A stretch of 64,000 bases of DNA from Cladopsammia gracilis (GCA_022457155.1 JAJGOT010000170.1:714501-778500), one strand, 5' to 3'. Counted from the stretch's first letter, positions 47,201 through 60,126 are shown. A program made the numbers and translations. The notes: generated by a model from the sequence alone, not told the origin.

Positions 47201-50200
47201 CAATTTGATATTTAGCCTTTCCAATCAGTCAAGAAGTACACAAGTTCAAAAAACATGCCATACATGTACATGTATACTCATTTTACTGTATCATTGTTGA
47301 AAAAAGGTTACATGTACCTTAAAAAGGTAATTTTTATTGAAATTCTGGAGGCAACTCTAGCAATAAAAGTGCAATATTATATTTTTGTGGATTTCAAGAA
47401 TTTTTTCAGTATTTCACATTTTTCTTAAAAAACAAGTGTGTTACTTGCTTTTCTTCATGACAGCAAAAAAAAAAGTGCCAAAAAATTTCCTGTAAAGGTA
47501 TAAACATAAAATTATATTGCCAATGACAAAATAACAGTCTCCCTTGGTTTTGTCTCAGGTAGCACCATTGTCTCGGGCTCATCAGATAACACTCTGCGTG
47601 TGTGGGACATTAAAACAAACAACTGTGTTCTGGTGTTGGGTTCTCCACATACAGACTCTGTGAGATGTGTACAACTGAAGGTACAATACATGTACTTATT
47701 ATGATTCAGTAAATTTTAAGAATAGCCAGATAAGACTAGATAAGATAATGTGATGAGACATATCACCTGAGGGGGTCACAAACAGTGACTGTACAGCTAT
47801 TTCAATTTATAATGTTATTGGATAAAAGCTCAAAGGCTACAAGCCAAGACCACAACATATTATGGGTAGTTGCAAATAGCCATCATAGTTTCTGGTTGTC
47901 AGTATGGGCGCAAAAAAAAAGGGCAACAGTACTAAGGTAATAGACATTTGCCTCCGTGTTTTAAGGAAGGAAACAAAAACAGGCACGGATCTTATTGCTT
48001 TCGAAGCATTCCTTTATTTCATTATGGAGCTTGTAGCAGCCACAATGTTGAAGGAGAGAGAACAACACAAAACAGTGGGTTTAATGAGCGTAGACAATGT
48101 CTCTGCACCTGTGCATTGTACGTTTTGGTAAATTTCTCTGCCGTTCCCAGAAAAAGGAAAAACAATTATTAAAGCACTAGACTTGTAGATAAAGTATTAT
48201 TTTCTTGAACTCACTGGTTAAGATACTGTGCACAGTTGATTGTTGCTAATTGCCTTATTGTGTCACAGGACTCCCATTGTGCTACTGGCTGTGCTGATGG
48301 AGTGATAAGAATGTTTGACCTTAAATCTGGACGATGCTTAAGGTAATCTAACTCAACTTTGAAGTTTCACCTCATTCGTTTTGTTTTATTTTACTTTCGT
48401 TTTAAATAACCATAATTATTTTAAATAAAATACATGTATTATGCAGCAGATTTGTGAGAATATTCATAATGGTATAAAAACAGTAGTGATGAAGAATGTT
48501 TTCTTACCTTGCGATGCAGAATTTTAACATGTACACTATAGATGGTTTTCACTCACGTGACCTTCAGTCTTGTGGAACTCAAATGACAAAGGCCATGGCG
48601 GCCATGTTGGTGCACGTAACAAAAGAAGTTCATTAAAATTCTTTTGTAGTTGTACACCAACATGGCCGCCGTGACGTAACGTGAAAACCATCTGTACAGG
48701 GATTACATGTATTTGACAATCAGACTTGAAGATCTTCTTCCCATAGTAACTTCGTACTGTATTAATTTCATTCAAAATATAAAGTGTGTTTTTGTTATCA
48801 TAAAAAAAATTGTTTATTAATAACTTCATCTAATTTTAGGTTTACTCTTTACATGTCATACGGAAAGTTAGTTCTGAACAACTAGTCTTGGAGAGTAACT
48901 TACATGTTGATGTACAGAGCAGTCTTCACTTGTGTGTCGTAAAACCACAACCAAAGTAATGGAATTAATATTCTGGCAAATCACAACAGATGCAATAATG
49001 CAATGAACTAATCACAAGTCAAAGCAAATACATGTAAGGGTCACCAAGCGCTGAATAAACCCATGTGAGCAAGTTACAATTGGTATTATTTTTTGTTTCT
49101 AATTTGTTGAGGAATTGGCGCGATATATTTCGGCCAATCACAAAGCATACTAGTAACACAAAAACTAAGCAATCGTGAAATTACTTTCGACATTTCATTT
49201 GAAAAACGCTGCAGGTGGTTTGCAACTATTCCCCGAGGAATTAAATGACAAAAGAGCAACGGCCATGCTGGGGACGGAACAGAAGAAAGCAGTAGAAGCT
49301 AACGAGAAATCGCTCGTTTCGTACACCAGCGTGACGTCAGGTGGAAACGTTCCATTCTAAATACACTGAATATTGCATGCGTAATAATTCCATTGCAGAT
49401 CATTGCAAGGTCACTCTGGTGGAGTAGAGCATTTATCTTTTGTTGGCAGCACCATAATCAGTGCTTCTACTGACCTGTAAGTTCTTGCATAGTCAATAGT
49501 CCATTTTACAGTTGTGTGCTTGGTGACCTTGCCTTTGAGTGGAAGTGAGGCTGGAGGTGACCTTGCTTTGATACAAACCTTTCTGCCTTTCATATGTTAA
49601 TAATGCTGTTCTCATGCTAACTAGGTAAATTTACATCTGAAAAGCTCCAAGGTCTGTATCATAACAAGGTCAACTTCAACCTCGCTTCCACTCAAAGGCC
49701 AGGACACTAAGAAGACAACTGTAAAATGGTCTATTAGTTGGAATTTGTAATTTTAAATTATGCAGCACCGCATGTTACTTTGAAGGTTAGAAGTAATAGA
49801 GCTGTATGGCGAGTCATTGTAAATATTCACACAATTTTTCTGTGAATATTTTATGGTACTTATATAAGTATAGCAGTAATAATATTTTTTACTTCTTGTT
49901 GGCGTTTATAACTTCAGTAGGTTCTTGAACCAATTGAATTTGGCCATTTGCAAATCGTGCAACAGACAAATCATGTAACTGACAAATCATGTAACACACA
50001 CTAAGCGTGCTGCGTCAGTGTGCTGTGATCGTGTCAGCACCTTTGTTCCTGTTTTCCCGTGGAGGGTCACAAATGATCGATAAAGTTTGCTTCTGACTTT
50101 TCTGTCTTAAGCCTGGTTTCCATATAATCGCAAGGATCGTAAGGATCGCAGCGATCGCAGAAAAAAGTGTTGTGCGACCCTTGCGATCATATGGAAAACA

Positions 50201-53200
50201 AAAACTTTGCGATCCTTGCGATTGCGATCGAAGAGATAGAAAAATTTCTATCTCTGCGATCCTTGCGATCGAGAGGTTTTTATATGGAAACCACTCTTGC
50301 GATCCTTGCGATCCAGAATGTCCCAGAAAGCATTGCACACCAAAGCCTTGTATCCCATAATGCACTTAAAGTTTATCGGATCCAGGCCTACTCGACATTT
50401 CCTTACGATCGCTGCGATCATATGGAAACCTGAGGTCTCAGCGATCGCAAAGATCGCAAGAATCGCAGCGATCGTCGATCGTAACGATCGCTGCGATCGT
50501 TGTGATCGTTGCGATTATATGGAAACCAGGCTTAAGCTGCGTATCTTCTCTGGTTGCTGTGTGCGCTTTCTAATCAGTCAAGAGTTACGAAAATTCCACG
50601 TAAGACGGAAAATTCGCAATTACTTTTGATGCTGTCTGGAGCTTTATTTCCTGCACAAATACGAACTTTTTTGAATTCTAATAAAGTTGCTTCAGTGTTT
50701 CTAAATTTAGACTAATTTGTTTGTCAGGACTGTCCGTGTGTGGAAGGCGGACACCGGTCAGTTGGTCCATACAATGACTGGCCATTCAGATGAAATACAG
50801 GTAATACAAGTTAATTGTTTGGATCATCCGTCTAAAGAAAAGTGCGGCTAATACAGTTTTTGGTCTAAAGACAAATATGGGTAGTAAAATATAACTAGTG
50901 AGACTCATTCCAAAACAACCAAGATAATTCTTAAACAACAACAACAACAACAATAAAAAGTTTCAGTCGCGAGTGTATAGACTGGCTTTTGAATACGCGC
51001 AAGCGTAATGAACGGGTTATCGGTAACGGTGGCTAATTCACTCACTCACTCGTTCGTAAAAAATCCTTACTTTTAATTAAAAAAAATATATATCGAACCG
51101 TGTCAGTGTGAAAACATAAGCGTACCGCAATATTGCGTTACGTGTTAGCATTTCTTATTCACGGGTTGGCTCTTAGGAGCCTTTGATTGCTCTTACTATC
51201 GCAATAGGCTAGTAACTTGCGGTCACCGCGGTATATATAAGCTGGGATTGGATAACATTTCTGCCACTGATAAACAAGTTTATTGAACAAGTTAAATGTA
51301 TAGATCCAACACAGGTAATGCGATTACATACAAGTTTAACTTTATTAAAACAACATTGTTTTAACTCTTTTACTTAATTGTATTGTCTGTGGTTTTGATG
51401 GTAACATTAAATAATTATTATATAGCCTTCGTAGCACTCGTCTTCTTCCCGAGAGCACGAGAAGCCAACCTCCCACTCTCTGGCTTTTTTTTTCTGGATC
51501 CAAGAACTGTAGCAACCACAACGGCAACGGCAGCGAGAATTGTTATGTGTAACAGCCCCTCATACAACTGAATTATTATTTTTTTTAAATTGCACGAAAA
51601 GTTGAAAACTTTCTGCAACAAATTTCTTCAAGTTGCACAGCAAAAATCAGTAGTGTAACATGGCTCATGTAACTTATTTCGCCACACGTTTTAAGTCAAC
51701 CAATCACAACCCAGCATTGATATGACGTTTTACTGACGTACGCCTAAGCAATTTTTTCGCATGGCAATTGTAACGTGTAACATTGTACGTGCAACTTGCA
51801 ACAGTTTTTTGTGCGAGTAGTTGCATGAAAAATTTGTAAGCACCTTTAATGAGCGAAAACAATGCCTCTGCACATGCGTTTTACATTCTGATACATTTAT
51901 GCAGAATAAAAACGTCAAATGATCAAATTATAGGTTTTGTGGAGAAGGTGAAGTGACACACGACGGTTAATTTTACTTTCTCTGTTGGAACTTGAAAGCC
52001 TTCCCTACGAATTCACCTCCTGGACAATTTGGAACAATTGCACAGTGGTTTTTAAAAGAGTGCGCGACTTCTTTTTGTTTCAATGACGTTTTCCTTGGCG
52101 TTACCGTCGTGGTTCCTAAAGCTCCCCGCCATTTTGTATTTACCCGGCTAAGCCTCGCAGTGAAAAAGTTGAAAACGAGGTTAAGCAGGGGAAAACAAAG
52201 CATTTTATTCTCCGGTTAGTCAACATGCCCGCCGCGTGATAAAGTCCATACGCCTGTTGCGCAAGCTACGTTAAAGAAACCATGCCTGCTTAACCAATCA
52301 AAAATTATTTTTGCTTGTCAGGTATTGGTTGCACATGGTGAACACGTGATAACCACGTCATGGGATGAAACCATTCGAATGTGGAGCGTGAAGTCAGGAA
52401 CATGTCTCTTGACACTCAGAGGACACACAGAAGGTATTTTTAATTAACATACTGACTTTCGTTTTAACTCGTGAATACTCGAAGCGTTAAACGAGTTTTA
52501 GCATTTGGGTAGAAATTTCACTCGATCGCTCGACCGCTCTCTCGATCGACTGTAAACATTAAACCTGCGACATGGAATGGTCACCTGCTTTGCCCATGGA
52601 GACGGCGTTGGAGGGGAGGGGAGGGTGGGGAGTTGTGAGGAGTCGGTGGAGCAAAACGCCTTGGAGACAGGAGGGTCCAAAGGTGTGCATAATCTTTTAT
52701 TTAGAGCCTTTCTTATTCACGAGTTGGCTCATAGGGGCCTTTGATTTTCTACTTCCGTCCACATTGAGCGATGAAAAACATTTACACAAGAAACGGAGTG
52801 TTTAGAACCGTATTCCAATGTAAGATACATGGAAAATCGTGATTGCAGTGCATGTTCTTATGGCATGAATGCAGTGAACATTTAGACGGCAAATCTCCTT
52901 TCCAGTTTTGAAAGCTTTTGGGAGTAGTCTTCTTGTAAACAGAAACAAGAATACAAACCATTATTATTATTTATTCAACGGCAATTAAGGTCGTGTTGAT
53001 TTTAAGTTAATTAATCAAACATGTCCGTGCAGGACATAACCTGCTCCATGTTCATTTGAGAAATGCAAAGAAGAACAAAAAACCTTTATTGTTTTAAATT
53101 TCTTTTTTTTTTTTCTCGTGCGTTTATTTAGATCGTTCAATAGCCCAATTTCGATATATTAAAATTCAACTTCAAACAAAAGACATCACTACGAGGCTTG

Positions 53201-56200
53201 GGGAATAAACCATATAAATCCCTACTATCATTCCCCTAAGTGTCGTAGTGATGTCTTTTGTTTTAAGTTGAATTTTAATATATCGAAATTGGGCTATTGC
53301 AATTTTACAACAGGGACCTTAAGAAACGGGAACTTTTCTTACCTGAACTGAGACAAATTGTTAAACACTTTCTCATTTCCCAGCTGTTTACTGTTGTGAT
53401 TTTGATGACAAAAAAGTAATCAGTGGGGGTGGTGACGGGCTGATCAAGATCTGGGATGCTCAGACGGGAGACAATACGTTCTCTTTAGTTGGACACACCG
53501 GAGAAGTGGTAAGAACTGATGGCATCTCTGCACATACAACCAACCTTTTAGTTCCCTGGTGAAAACGTAGCTAAAGAACGATTGCAAACATTTCATCCTG
53601 GTGACTTTACGTAATCCACATTAGTCGGTAACAATACATAATATTTGCTCCATTGCTTTCTTAGTGCTCACAAATCAGCTGTCAACATGGATCTTAAAAG
53701 CTGTCAGAAAGTGTGCATGAATTAAGAAAAGATAGCTAGCGCTCCATTTTTATTGACACGTACAATTTAGAGCTGATTTATTGAGATTGAAGGGAGAAAC
53801 ATGTTATTAGTCGGGCTGTTTGGCTACAAGCCAAACCTGCCCGACTTGTAACATGTTTCTTTTTTGTTTCTCCGTAAGAAAAGTCTTTTTCAAGTATTTT
53901 TTAAGTGTTTTGTAGCCTGCGGCTAAGTGTTTCTATTTCAAGTGTTTTTGACATTAAGAGTTTAGATGAATTGATTAAAAGGTTGGCGCTTTCTTGAATG
54001 GCTTCACATTAAGAAACATATATCGTGCTGTAGCGTTTACCGAAGTCTTGAAAAATCCATTTGAAGTTCACAGTTCGGTTTTAATTTTCCATACTGAGTT
54101 TGAAGTCAAAGACATTGCTTCGCGTATTCACAGATAAAAATGAACACAGAGAGACGTCATATCACTTGACAAATCAACTTCAAGGTCATAAGAGATCAGT
54201 TAGCAACTAACCATTATTAATATCGTGAAACTGAAAATCAATTTACAACATAAGAAAAAGCAAAATGACAAAACGAAACAAGTCATATCAAGTAAAAGGA
54301 AGTTGCATTATTGCCGGATTTGGCGAGAGTTCCAATCGATAACGATTTCCTTTTATTTCTTTTCGAGTAGCAGATCAGAATGGACCGTGCATGTACTAGT
54401 GATTACGAAAGACTGATTAAAGGTTTCAAATGACTTAGTAACGTTCGTGATGATCACCTTGTGTGACCGGAAAAACAACTGTAAAACAAATCATAACAAT
54501 TGGATTACTTCCCGTGGGGCTTAGGGGCACTAACAAGATCATAAAGCCCGACTTTACTACTCGTAGAGTTCTTGTTTGGAATGCTTTAAAGAGCTTTTTT
54601 CAGGAAATATACTATTTTACGTTTTAACCGTCTGACGATTGCTAAACTTTTTACTTTTCAGTATTGTTTGAAGTTCGATGATGACGTCATTGTCTCTGGG
54701 TCGGCTGACAGCACTGTGCGACTATGGAGTCATCAGGGTATGACAGTTATCTTTGCTAAATAGAGAAATATTTCGTGTCATACTTCACAAGCTAGAGAGC
54801 CTGTTTCATGTTAGTCATAATTGGATATAAATCATTGAGAGACTCTTGTAACCCACTGATTCATTTTCCCTCGATCTTATTGGATATAGACCACATCACG
54901 TAATACAAAATCGATATCATGTGATGTCCGATCCTGCGTCCGATTTCGGCATCCCACATCCCTCATCCCTCATCCCTCATCCCTCATCCCTCATCCCTCA
55001 TCCCTCACCCCTCACCCCTTATCCCTCATCCCTCATCCCTCATCCCTCATCTCATCCGATTTTATTTCGACGTCAAATGAAACAAACAAACGAGTCAAAG
55101 TTTCGGGGAATAATAACCTTGGCTGAAAAATCGTCCTTAAAATATCACGGTTGCCTCCTCGAAGTTTCACTTCTCGGCCAACTGCTCATTTTTCTGACAA
55201 TATCTCAGTCGACCGCAGTCATTATGTACCAACCGTCGGAAGGAGTTTATTTGCTAAGAACAGTCAAACTTCTGGTCGTTTAGGTGAGGTAGTGCTTATG
55301 GGTAGTTACAAAGTGATTTAAGTGAAAAACGATTCTGTATTACGTGGTCGCTTATGAGAGGCGATGGCTCAGAAAGCAGGTTGGACTGTAGTCTCTTTTT
55401 TCGTTTCCTGCAGGCGTTCTGTTGTACACCCTTGAAAAGCATATCGGAGTTGTCCGCTGTCTGCACCTCTCAGGAAATCGACTAATTTCCGGTGGAGACC
55501 AGAAGCGCATCGCTGTCTGGGACGTAAAGGTTTGTGTGACATGCAGCTTCTAAATTCTACACTCACTTTAACTCTACCTTCAGTGATATGTTTGCAAGGA
55601 AAAATATTGTACAATGAAGAGTACAATAGTGGATGGTTTTCCCGGCGATCATGTTGGTGGTCAGAACAAGGAAATTTCCATTTATTGGGAACAAAACTCT
55701 ATTTTTATGCAAACGATTTCTATTGTTTCTGACCGCCAGTTAAACCTCTATACGCCATTTTAGGCATTATCCCTTGAAAAAGACTGTCCCTTTTTGATAG
55801 CTCCCCGGCTCAGCTACCTGGAAATAGCTGGCTAGCAGTCTATCTGAGATTTCAAGAAACCCATTTCTACTCAGAGTTAGAACAACGATTGGCCATTTTT
55901 CGTTTCAGTAAATTTCGTTACGGCATTACATGAGCCTTTCTTTTCGTCGTCAATGTTGTGTAGTATTTATGCGAAGCCCTGCCTCCAAAAAGGGCATGCT
56001 TTTTTATCATTGTCACGTGCCGTAAAAAATTGGAAACTCATCCAGCGCTTTTAAAGATACAGTGAAAACCCACGTATAAGAACCTAAAATTTAAGAACCT
56101 GTTAGGCTAAAATTTTCATTTCAAACCCCCTTTTCAGAAGAACCTATTAGGCCTTAAATTTTTAATAGATTCGTATTTCACAAAAGTGAAGGCACAGATA

Positions 56201-56955
56201 AAAATGTCAGAAAAAAAAATTAGTCCAGGTTTAACTGAGTCAGTAAGATTCAAAGAATGAACTAAAATGAAAACCATATCACGTCTACGCCAATACTGGA
56301 TTACACATTGCAATTGTATTAAGAATACAGTTCCATGTGTCTCTCTCATTTTCGAAGTCACAGTTTTTGAAGCACATTGAAACGTCCTTGCATCTATGTC
56401 ATGCATCAATGGCTTTCCATATCACATATGCCCTGTAGTAGTTATCTGTGCTGATCGCTAGTGCCCCTATCAAATTAAGAACCTATTTAAGAACCTAAGT
56501 AGCCTAAAATCCCACTAAATACTATTTCTATAAGAACCTATTTAGGCTAAGTTGGAAAAATCTAGGTTCTTATATACCTAGTTCAATAAAGGTTGCTTTG
56601 GCAATTGGTCATTGGTAATTGGGCTTTGGCATTTGGGCATACGGAACACAATGCAATGCTTTGCTTGAGTGACCGCCAAACAATAGCTTCCCAATGCCCA
56701 ATTACCAATGACCAAAGCAACCTTTATTGAATTAGGTATATGTAGGTGTTTACTGTATTTGACGAGAAACATTTTAGGGCATTCTAGATTTCATAACAGT
56801 ACGTTTTATTATATTTTCCTCTACAGGAAGGTAAGCTATTGAGCATTGTTTATCGTAACCCAGCTTTACTTCACTTGATGTGGGCGGATGACACCAAGTT
56901 GATTACAGCCTCTCCAGAGACGCCAGGAACATTAACAATCATCAACTACTGGTAG
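44226..56955 (+). CDS. F-box/WD40-repeat protein (FBXW7-like SCF substrate receptor), 12 exons
   Basis: Exons: 44226-44327, 46180-46358, 46892-47142, 47559-47680, 48269-48342, 49399-49476, 50728-50800, 52322-52433, 53384-53508, 54662-54737, 55414-55529, 56827-56955. All junctions are GT-AG and every phase fits, giving 478 residues. The start is the only in-frame ATG in exon 1 (MSFEERSKSFVNGFQDF). The F-box (about 51-93) has LPKELAERIFSYLPVKSLC. Eight WD blades follow from about 164, e.g. GSSDNTLRVWDI, DGLIKIWDAQTG, ADSTVRLWSH. F-box proteins tie a substrate to the SKP1-CUL1 ubiquitin ligase, and eight blades are as in FBXW7. Arg residues in DSVRCVQL and VIRMFD match two of the three FBXW7 degron-binding arginines as I recall them. 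The exact subfamily is not settled. Confidence 0.94.
44328..46179. other. Intron 1 of the F-box/WD40 gene
   Basis: Holds a MITE (44851-45021), poly-C runs (about 44514-44529 and 45546-45568) and a TTAA-GGTGGTTCC start (45376) with a possible GGAGCCACC end near 46127 related to the 1566-2196 MITE. Confidence 0.6.
44851..45021. mobile_element. MITE (TACCTAATTCAATAA family), copy 1
   Basis: TIRs TACCTAATTCAATAA and TTATTGAATTAGGTGTA. The interior contains ATTGGGC/GCCCAAT repeats. About 90% identical to the copy at 56575-56739. Confidence 0.92.
48540..48693. mobile_element. MITE of the ATGGCGGCCATGTTGGTG family, copy 2
   Basis: AGATGGTTTTCAC and GTGAAAACCATCT are the ends. It shares most of its sequence with 27238-27380 and lies in an F-box/WD40 intron. 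Confidence 0.87.
50111..50531. mobile_element. TTAA-flanked MITE packed with CGATCG/GCGATC motifs
   Basis: GCCTGGTTTCCATATAATCG and its inverse lie directly inside TTAA (50107-50110, 50532-50535). The interior is dominated by GCGATCCTTGCGATCG-like words on both strands. Confidence 0.92.
50801..52321. other. Intron 7 of the F-box/WD40 gene
   Basis: Repeat-rich, with an AGTTGCAC/GTGCAACTTGC inverted pair at about 51630 and 51790. No further gene recognised. Confidence 0.45.
53138..53299. mobile_element. Palindromic MITE, ~57-bp arms
   Basis: CAATAGCCCAATTTCGATAT and its inverse, with the arms extending to ACATCACTACGA. Confidence 0.92.
53795..53860. repeat. Short inverted repeat (hairpin)
   Basis: AGAAACATGTTATTAGTCGGG pairs with CCCGACTTGTAACATGTTTCT around GTTTGGCTACAAGCCAAAC, a stem-loop. 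Confidence 0.8.
54951..55055 (+). repeat. CATCCCT heptamer minisatellite
   Basis: Some fourteen near-perfect copies of the heptamer lie in the intron before exon 11 of the F-box/WD40 gene. The ATG-initiated ORF over it is an artefact. Confidence 0.96.
56059..56756. mobile_element. MITE-like element with a second MITE nested in its right terminus
   Basis: ACAGTGAAAACCCACGTATA at the left matches the inverse of the right end only when the nested MITE (56575-56739) is removed. The interior repeats TAAGAACCTA. Confidence 0.75.
56575..56739. mobile_element. MITE (TACCTAATTCAATAA family), copy 2
   Basis: Same family as 44851-45021, both in introns of the F-box/WD40 gene. It sits in TATA of the host element. 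Confidence 0.9.
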
Positions 56956-57345
56956 GCGTGACGTAACATGATTCACGCACATGTGATGAATGTCCGCATG
57001 TCTAGCACGTGTTGCTTGTTTCTTTTGCAAGTGTGTTTGTAGTTTCTCAGGAGGCGACGGGAATAATAGTGGTCATATTGGTAGGCATGACTAAGCACGA
57101 TCCAAGCGCGTGTGCACTCGCTTTCTAGCACGTGATAGCCTCTCGGGGAGACGCCAGGAACAACAACCAATTATCGATAGGCGTGACTTTACACCTCTTA
57201 AGCATGTGAACACTAGCATTGTCCATATGTATTGCACGTTCATAACAGCATCAACGGAAACTCCAGGAACAATAGTCATCATAGATTATTAGTTTGCGTG
57301 ACTTCACACGCTCCAAGCACGTGGATACTCGTATGTTTGCACGTG
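56905..57345 (+). repeat. Degenerate tandem copies of the last coding segment of the F-box/WD40 gene
   Basis: The real end (ACAGCCTCTCCAGAGACGCC, then stop at 56953-56955 and GGCGTGAC) is echoed near 57041, 57137 (TAGCCTCTCGGGGAGACGCC) and 57247 (CAGCATCAACGGAAACTCCA). Period roughly 95-125 bp. The last copy still encodes TASTETPGTIVIIDY and then a stop. Confidence 0.8.
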
Positions 57346-58447
57346 ATTCGCATGTGTGTTTGCGGTCACACTGCAGCGATGTCAGTAGACGAAGGATTAT
57401 CACTCTTTTACACGTGATATAACTAGCATTGTGTGCGAGCACGAACACACGGAGATTTGCCAGACAAGTATTTGACCAATTACCTAATGGTGATTCTGAT
57501 AAATGTCGGTGAATTGTCATGATAAGCATTTTGATAGTATGTGTCGAGTTTGGTTTGGGAGCTGACGAAAAGCACATGCTCCGAACTAAGGGCTGAACTG
57601 AAGGGCTGGTAGAGTTAGAAGATCACTGACCAACATGTGGTATTCATATTGGCGAAGTTTTATTGGTGACTGGTGACTACCAGTGATGGTCTTCAAAAAC
57701 ATTTTACATAAATTTAACATGGCAATATGGGGCGAAAATCTAGAAATTTTGTTGATAGAGTTTAGAAGACTCCTGAGTCACTGAAAGCCAAAAAGGTTAA
57801 GATTTTTATCACTTTACGACAAATTCATTCATAGGCGCGTGAATGGAAAATCATCTTATTTAGAGACAGTGACAGAAACAGTGGACTGGATAACATTCGT
57901 TTTTTACTCCTATCCGAACATCGATCCACCTTGCATGCAGTCGAAGAAACAAATACAAAGTTTTTGTAGCATCAGTTCCTTTTAAGGGGATATAAGAGTC
58001 CGCATCCGAAGCTATAATGGCAAAATGGATTTGTTTCTTGCTTAACAGACGTCCAGTTCTAATCACAGACAGAAACACCCAGCTTACGGTATTTAAAATT
58101 CCTAGTCTACGAAATTGTTTCCGCTTGTTACTATCAGCACATTTTGAGAGCTTGTTGAGAGCTGTAACTTGGTATTGGTATTTTATTCATTGCAGTGATA
58201 AGATAAGCTCCTGCCAATACCGTGTGATATCAATATACTCTGTATCCCAAGTATAGATTTCTAGAATCTTTAAATAGAGTCCACAATAGCGCGTTTTGTT
58301 TTCGTTAATTCTTATAAACTAAACTTTTGGCAATTGTGTATAATACATGTAGCATAGCTACAATATATCTATCTAATACTTTGTAGTTGTCGTCACTTGG
58401 ACAGAGTGCTCGGCACGTGTAGAAGAATATGTTTTTTTACACGTTGT
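57346..58447. other. Downstream flank of the F-box/WD40 gene
   Basis: No second gene recognised. Presumed 3' UTR plus intergenic; no AATAAA is obvious. Confidence 0.4.
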
Positions 58448-58549
58448 GATGTTACAAAACAGTAACTCGAATTTCACGCTCGGTGGCGACCTTTTTATTC
58501 AGTCTGATCGCCACCGAACGTGAAACTCGAGTTACTGTTTTGTAACATC
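58448..58549. mobile_element. 102-bp palindromic MITE
   Basis: GATGTTACAAAACAGTAACT and its inverse, with ~42-bp arms (inner end CGGTGGCGA). Confidence 0.93.
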
Positions 58550-58667
58550 TATATCTATCTAGATATCTTTATGGGAAGATCTATATTGTGCTCGTTCTTT
58601 CTGGAAGAAGTGGAGATTTTACACTGACAGTTTTTATGATTGCCGATGACGTTTTATGGTTATTTTT

Positions 58668-58700
58668 ATCTCGTTAATGCGCTTGCGCATTAAGCGAGAT
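58668..58700. repeat. Short hairpin ATCTCGTTAATGCGC
   Basis: Two 15-base arms with a one-base bulge and a 3-base loop. Possibly a remnant of a MITE. Confidence 0.7.
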
Positions 58701-60126
58701 TTCGAAGTCGAGTACTAAAAAGGGACAAAAGTTGTTAACAAAATTTTGTGGACTTTTGTCCGGGGGGGTTTCTTGTTCCTTCTTTATAGAAGCTATATTA
58801 GGGCATTGAGAATATGGTTGGTTAAAGCGGTTAGGATTTCAAGAAGGGTGTCACATACTGCCACTAAAATGTTTGGGGAGCACCCCCGGACCTATTGTTA
58901 ATTTCCCTAGGGTATTGGGATGTCAGAACTTGTGATGAACTTGTCATATCTCACATTACGTTACCGCAAAGGTATTAGTCCTTCTTAAATTTCGATATCT
59001 CACGTTACCTATCAGTTTCAATCATTTGTCGTAAAGCCATTATAGCTACTTTAAAAGGGTAAAAATAGGTTAAATGCGTTTTCTTGGGAAACGTAGTTTG
59101 AGAATTTCACGGTGTATTTTACTAATGGAGAGGTTATAAGAGTTAAATGGGACAGGAAAGTTTGTGTGTTAATATGAGCGGTATGGCAGAGCAAAATAGC
59201 ATGAACTTTGCGTTTTTTTCTATTGAGTTGTGGTTACGCACACCTTGGGTTTGGGGCCTTCCCAAGGGTTAATGGCTTGGGTTCGGTTTATCTCAGGTTT
59301 CATCTTACCCTTGGGGATGCGGTTATTTGAACTTTGCGTTTGTATGCAATAGTATGGGAAAGACGTCATAGTTTTATTGGTTTAGCTACCGTGCACAAGG
59401 AAATTTTTCGGATTGTCCGACTGAATTTGTTTTGCGGGAGGAAATTTTTGCGCGTCGGGACAGCTAAAATTTCTGCTGGGAGGAAATGTTTGCGGATTTC
59501 TGGTCAAGTATAAATAAAATCCAAGGCATCGGTATTAAACAATTTTACTTCCTGACCGGAGGTTTGTATAGTTCTCCTAGTTATATGGTTGCTGTTCTGG
59601 AACCAATATGAACATAAACAACGAGAAAACTAGTGAGTGAATTATTGTACGTTGTTGTAAAAATGTATCAGTATTATGATAACAGTCTCTGGTTCTTTTG
59701 AGGACGTGTGTGGAGTTGAATCGGGAATACAGATGACTGTTGTGCCGGTCGCCTCGGAGTTATGATAGCAATATATTCACTGTTGAAAAGTTCTTCTTAA
59801 GCCGATATACATCATTAAAACAAGTAATTTTTTTCTGCGCGAGTATATTTCTGCGGTGGAAAATTTAATACAAAATAAAGTAATACTGCATAATAATGCA
59901 ACAACGGACAACCTTGCCTGTATCTCGGATCAGAAAAAGGTTTTGAAAAATACTGCAGTCAGGAATCCCGCATGTTTGATTACTTTAGTACAAATTTTAT
60001 AATTTGAGAAATTGGGACGCTAAGTTTCATGATGTCACTTTCCGGGAAACTTGATAAAGAGTGTACAGCTATCATGCTGGAGATTCAAATATTTCAAACC
60101 GGATGAAATGGTGCTATACTTCTGAC
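58701..60126. other. Unassigned intergenic stretch
   Basis: AT-rich, with GGAGGAAATTTTTGCG-like repeats near 59440-59490. No gene recognised. Confidence 0.4.

Noticed and set aside
46739..47224. Minus-strand ORFs over exon 3 of the F-box/WD40 gene
   Set aside because: Shadows of the plus-strand coding exon, whose phase fits both neighbours.
47904..48172. 75-codon ORF in an F-box/WD40 intron
   Set aside because: Lies in intronic sequence that looks repeat-derived; no domain recognised.
51418..51621. Minus-strand ORF with a hydrophobic stretch and basic tail in an F-box/WD40 intron
   Set aside because: Resembles a membrane-protein end by composition only; no splice sites or homologue recognised.
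54951..55055. Interstitial telomere
   Set aside because: The heptamer is not a permutation of TTAGGG and occurs at one short site only.
54921..55283. 120-codon ORF over the CATCCCT repeat
   Set aside because: Starts in a heptamer minisatellite and lies in an intron with good flanking splice sites.
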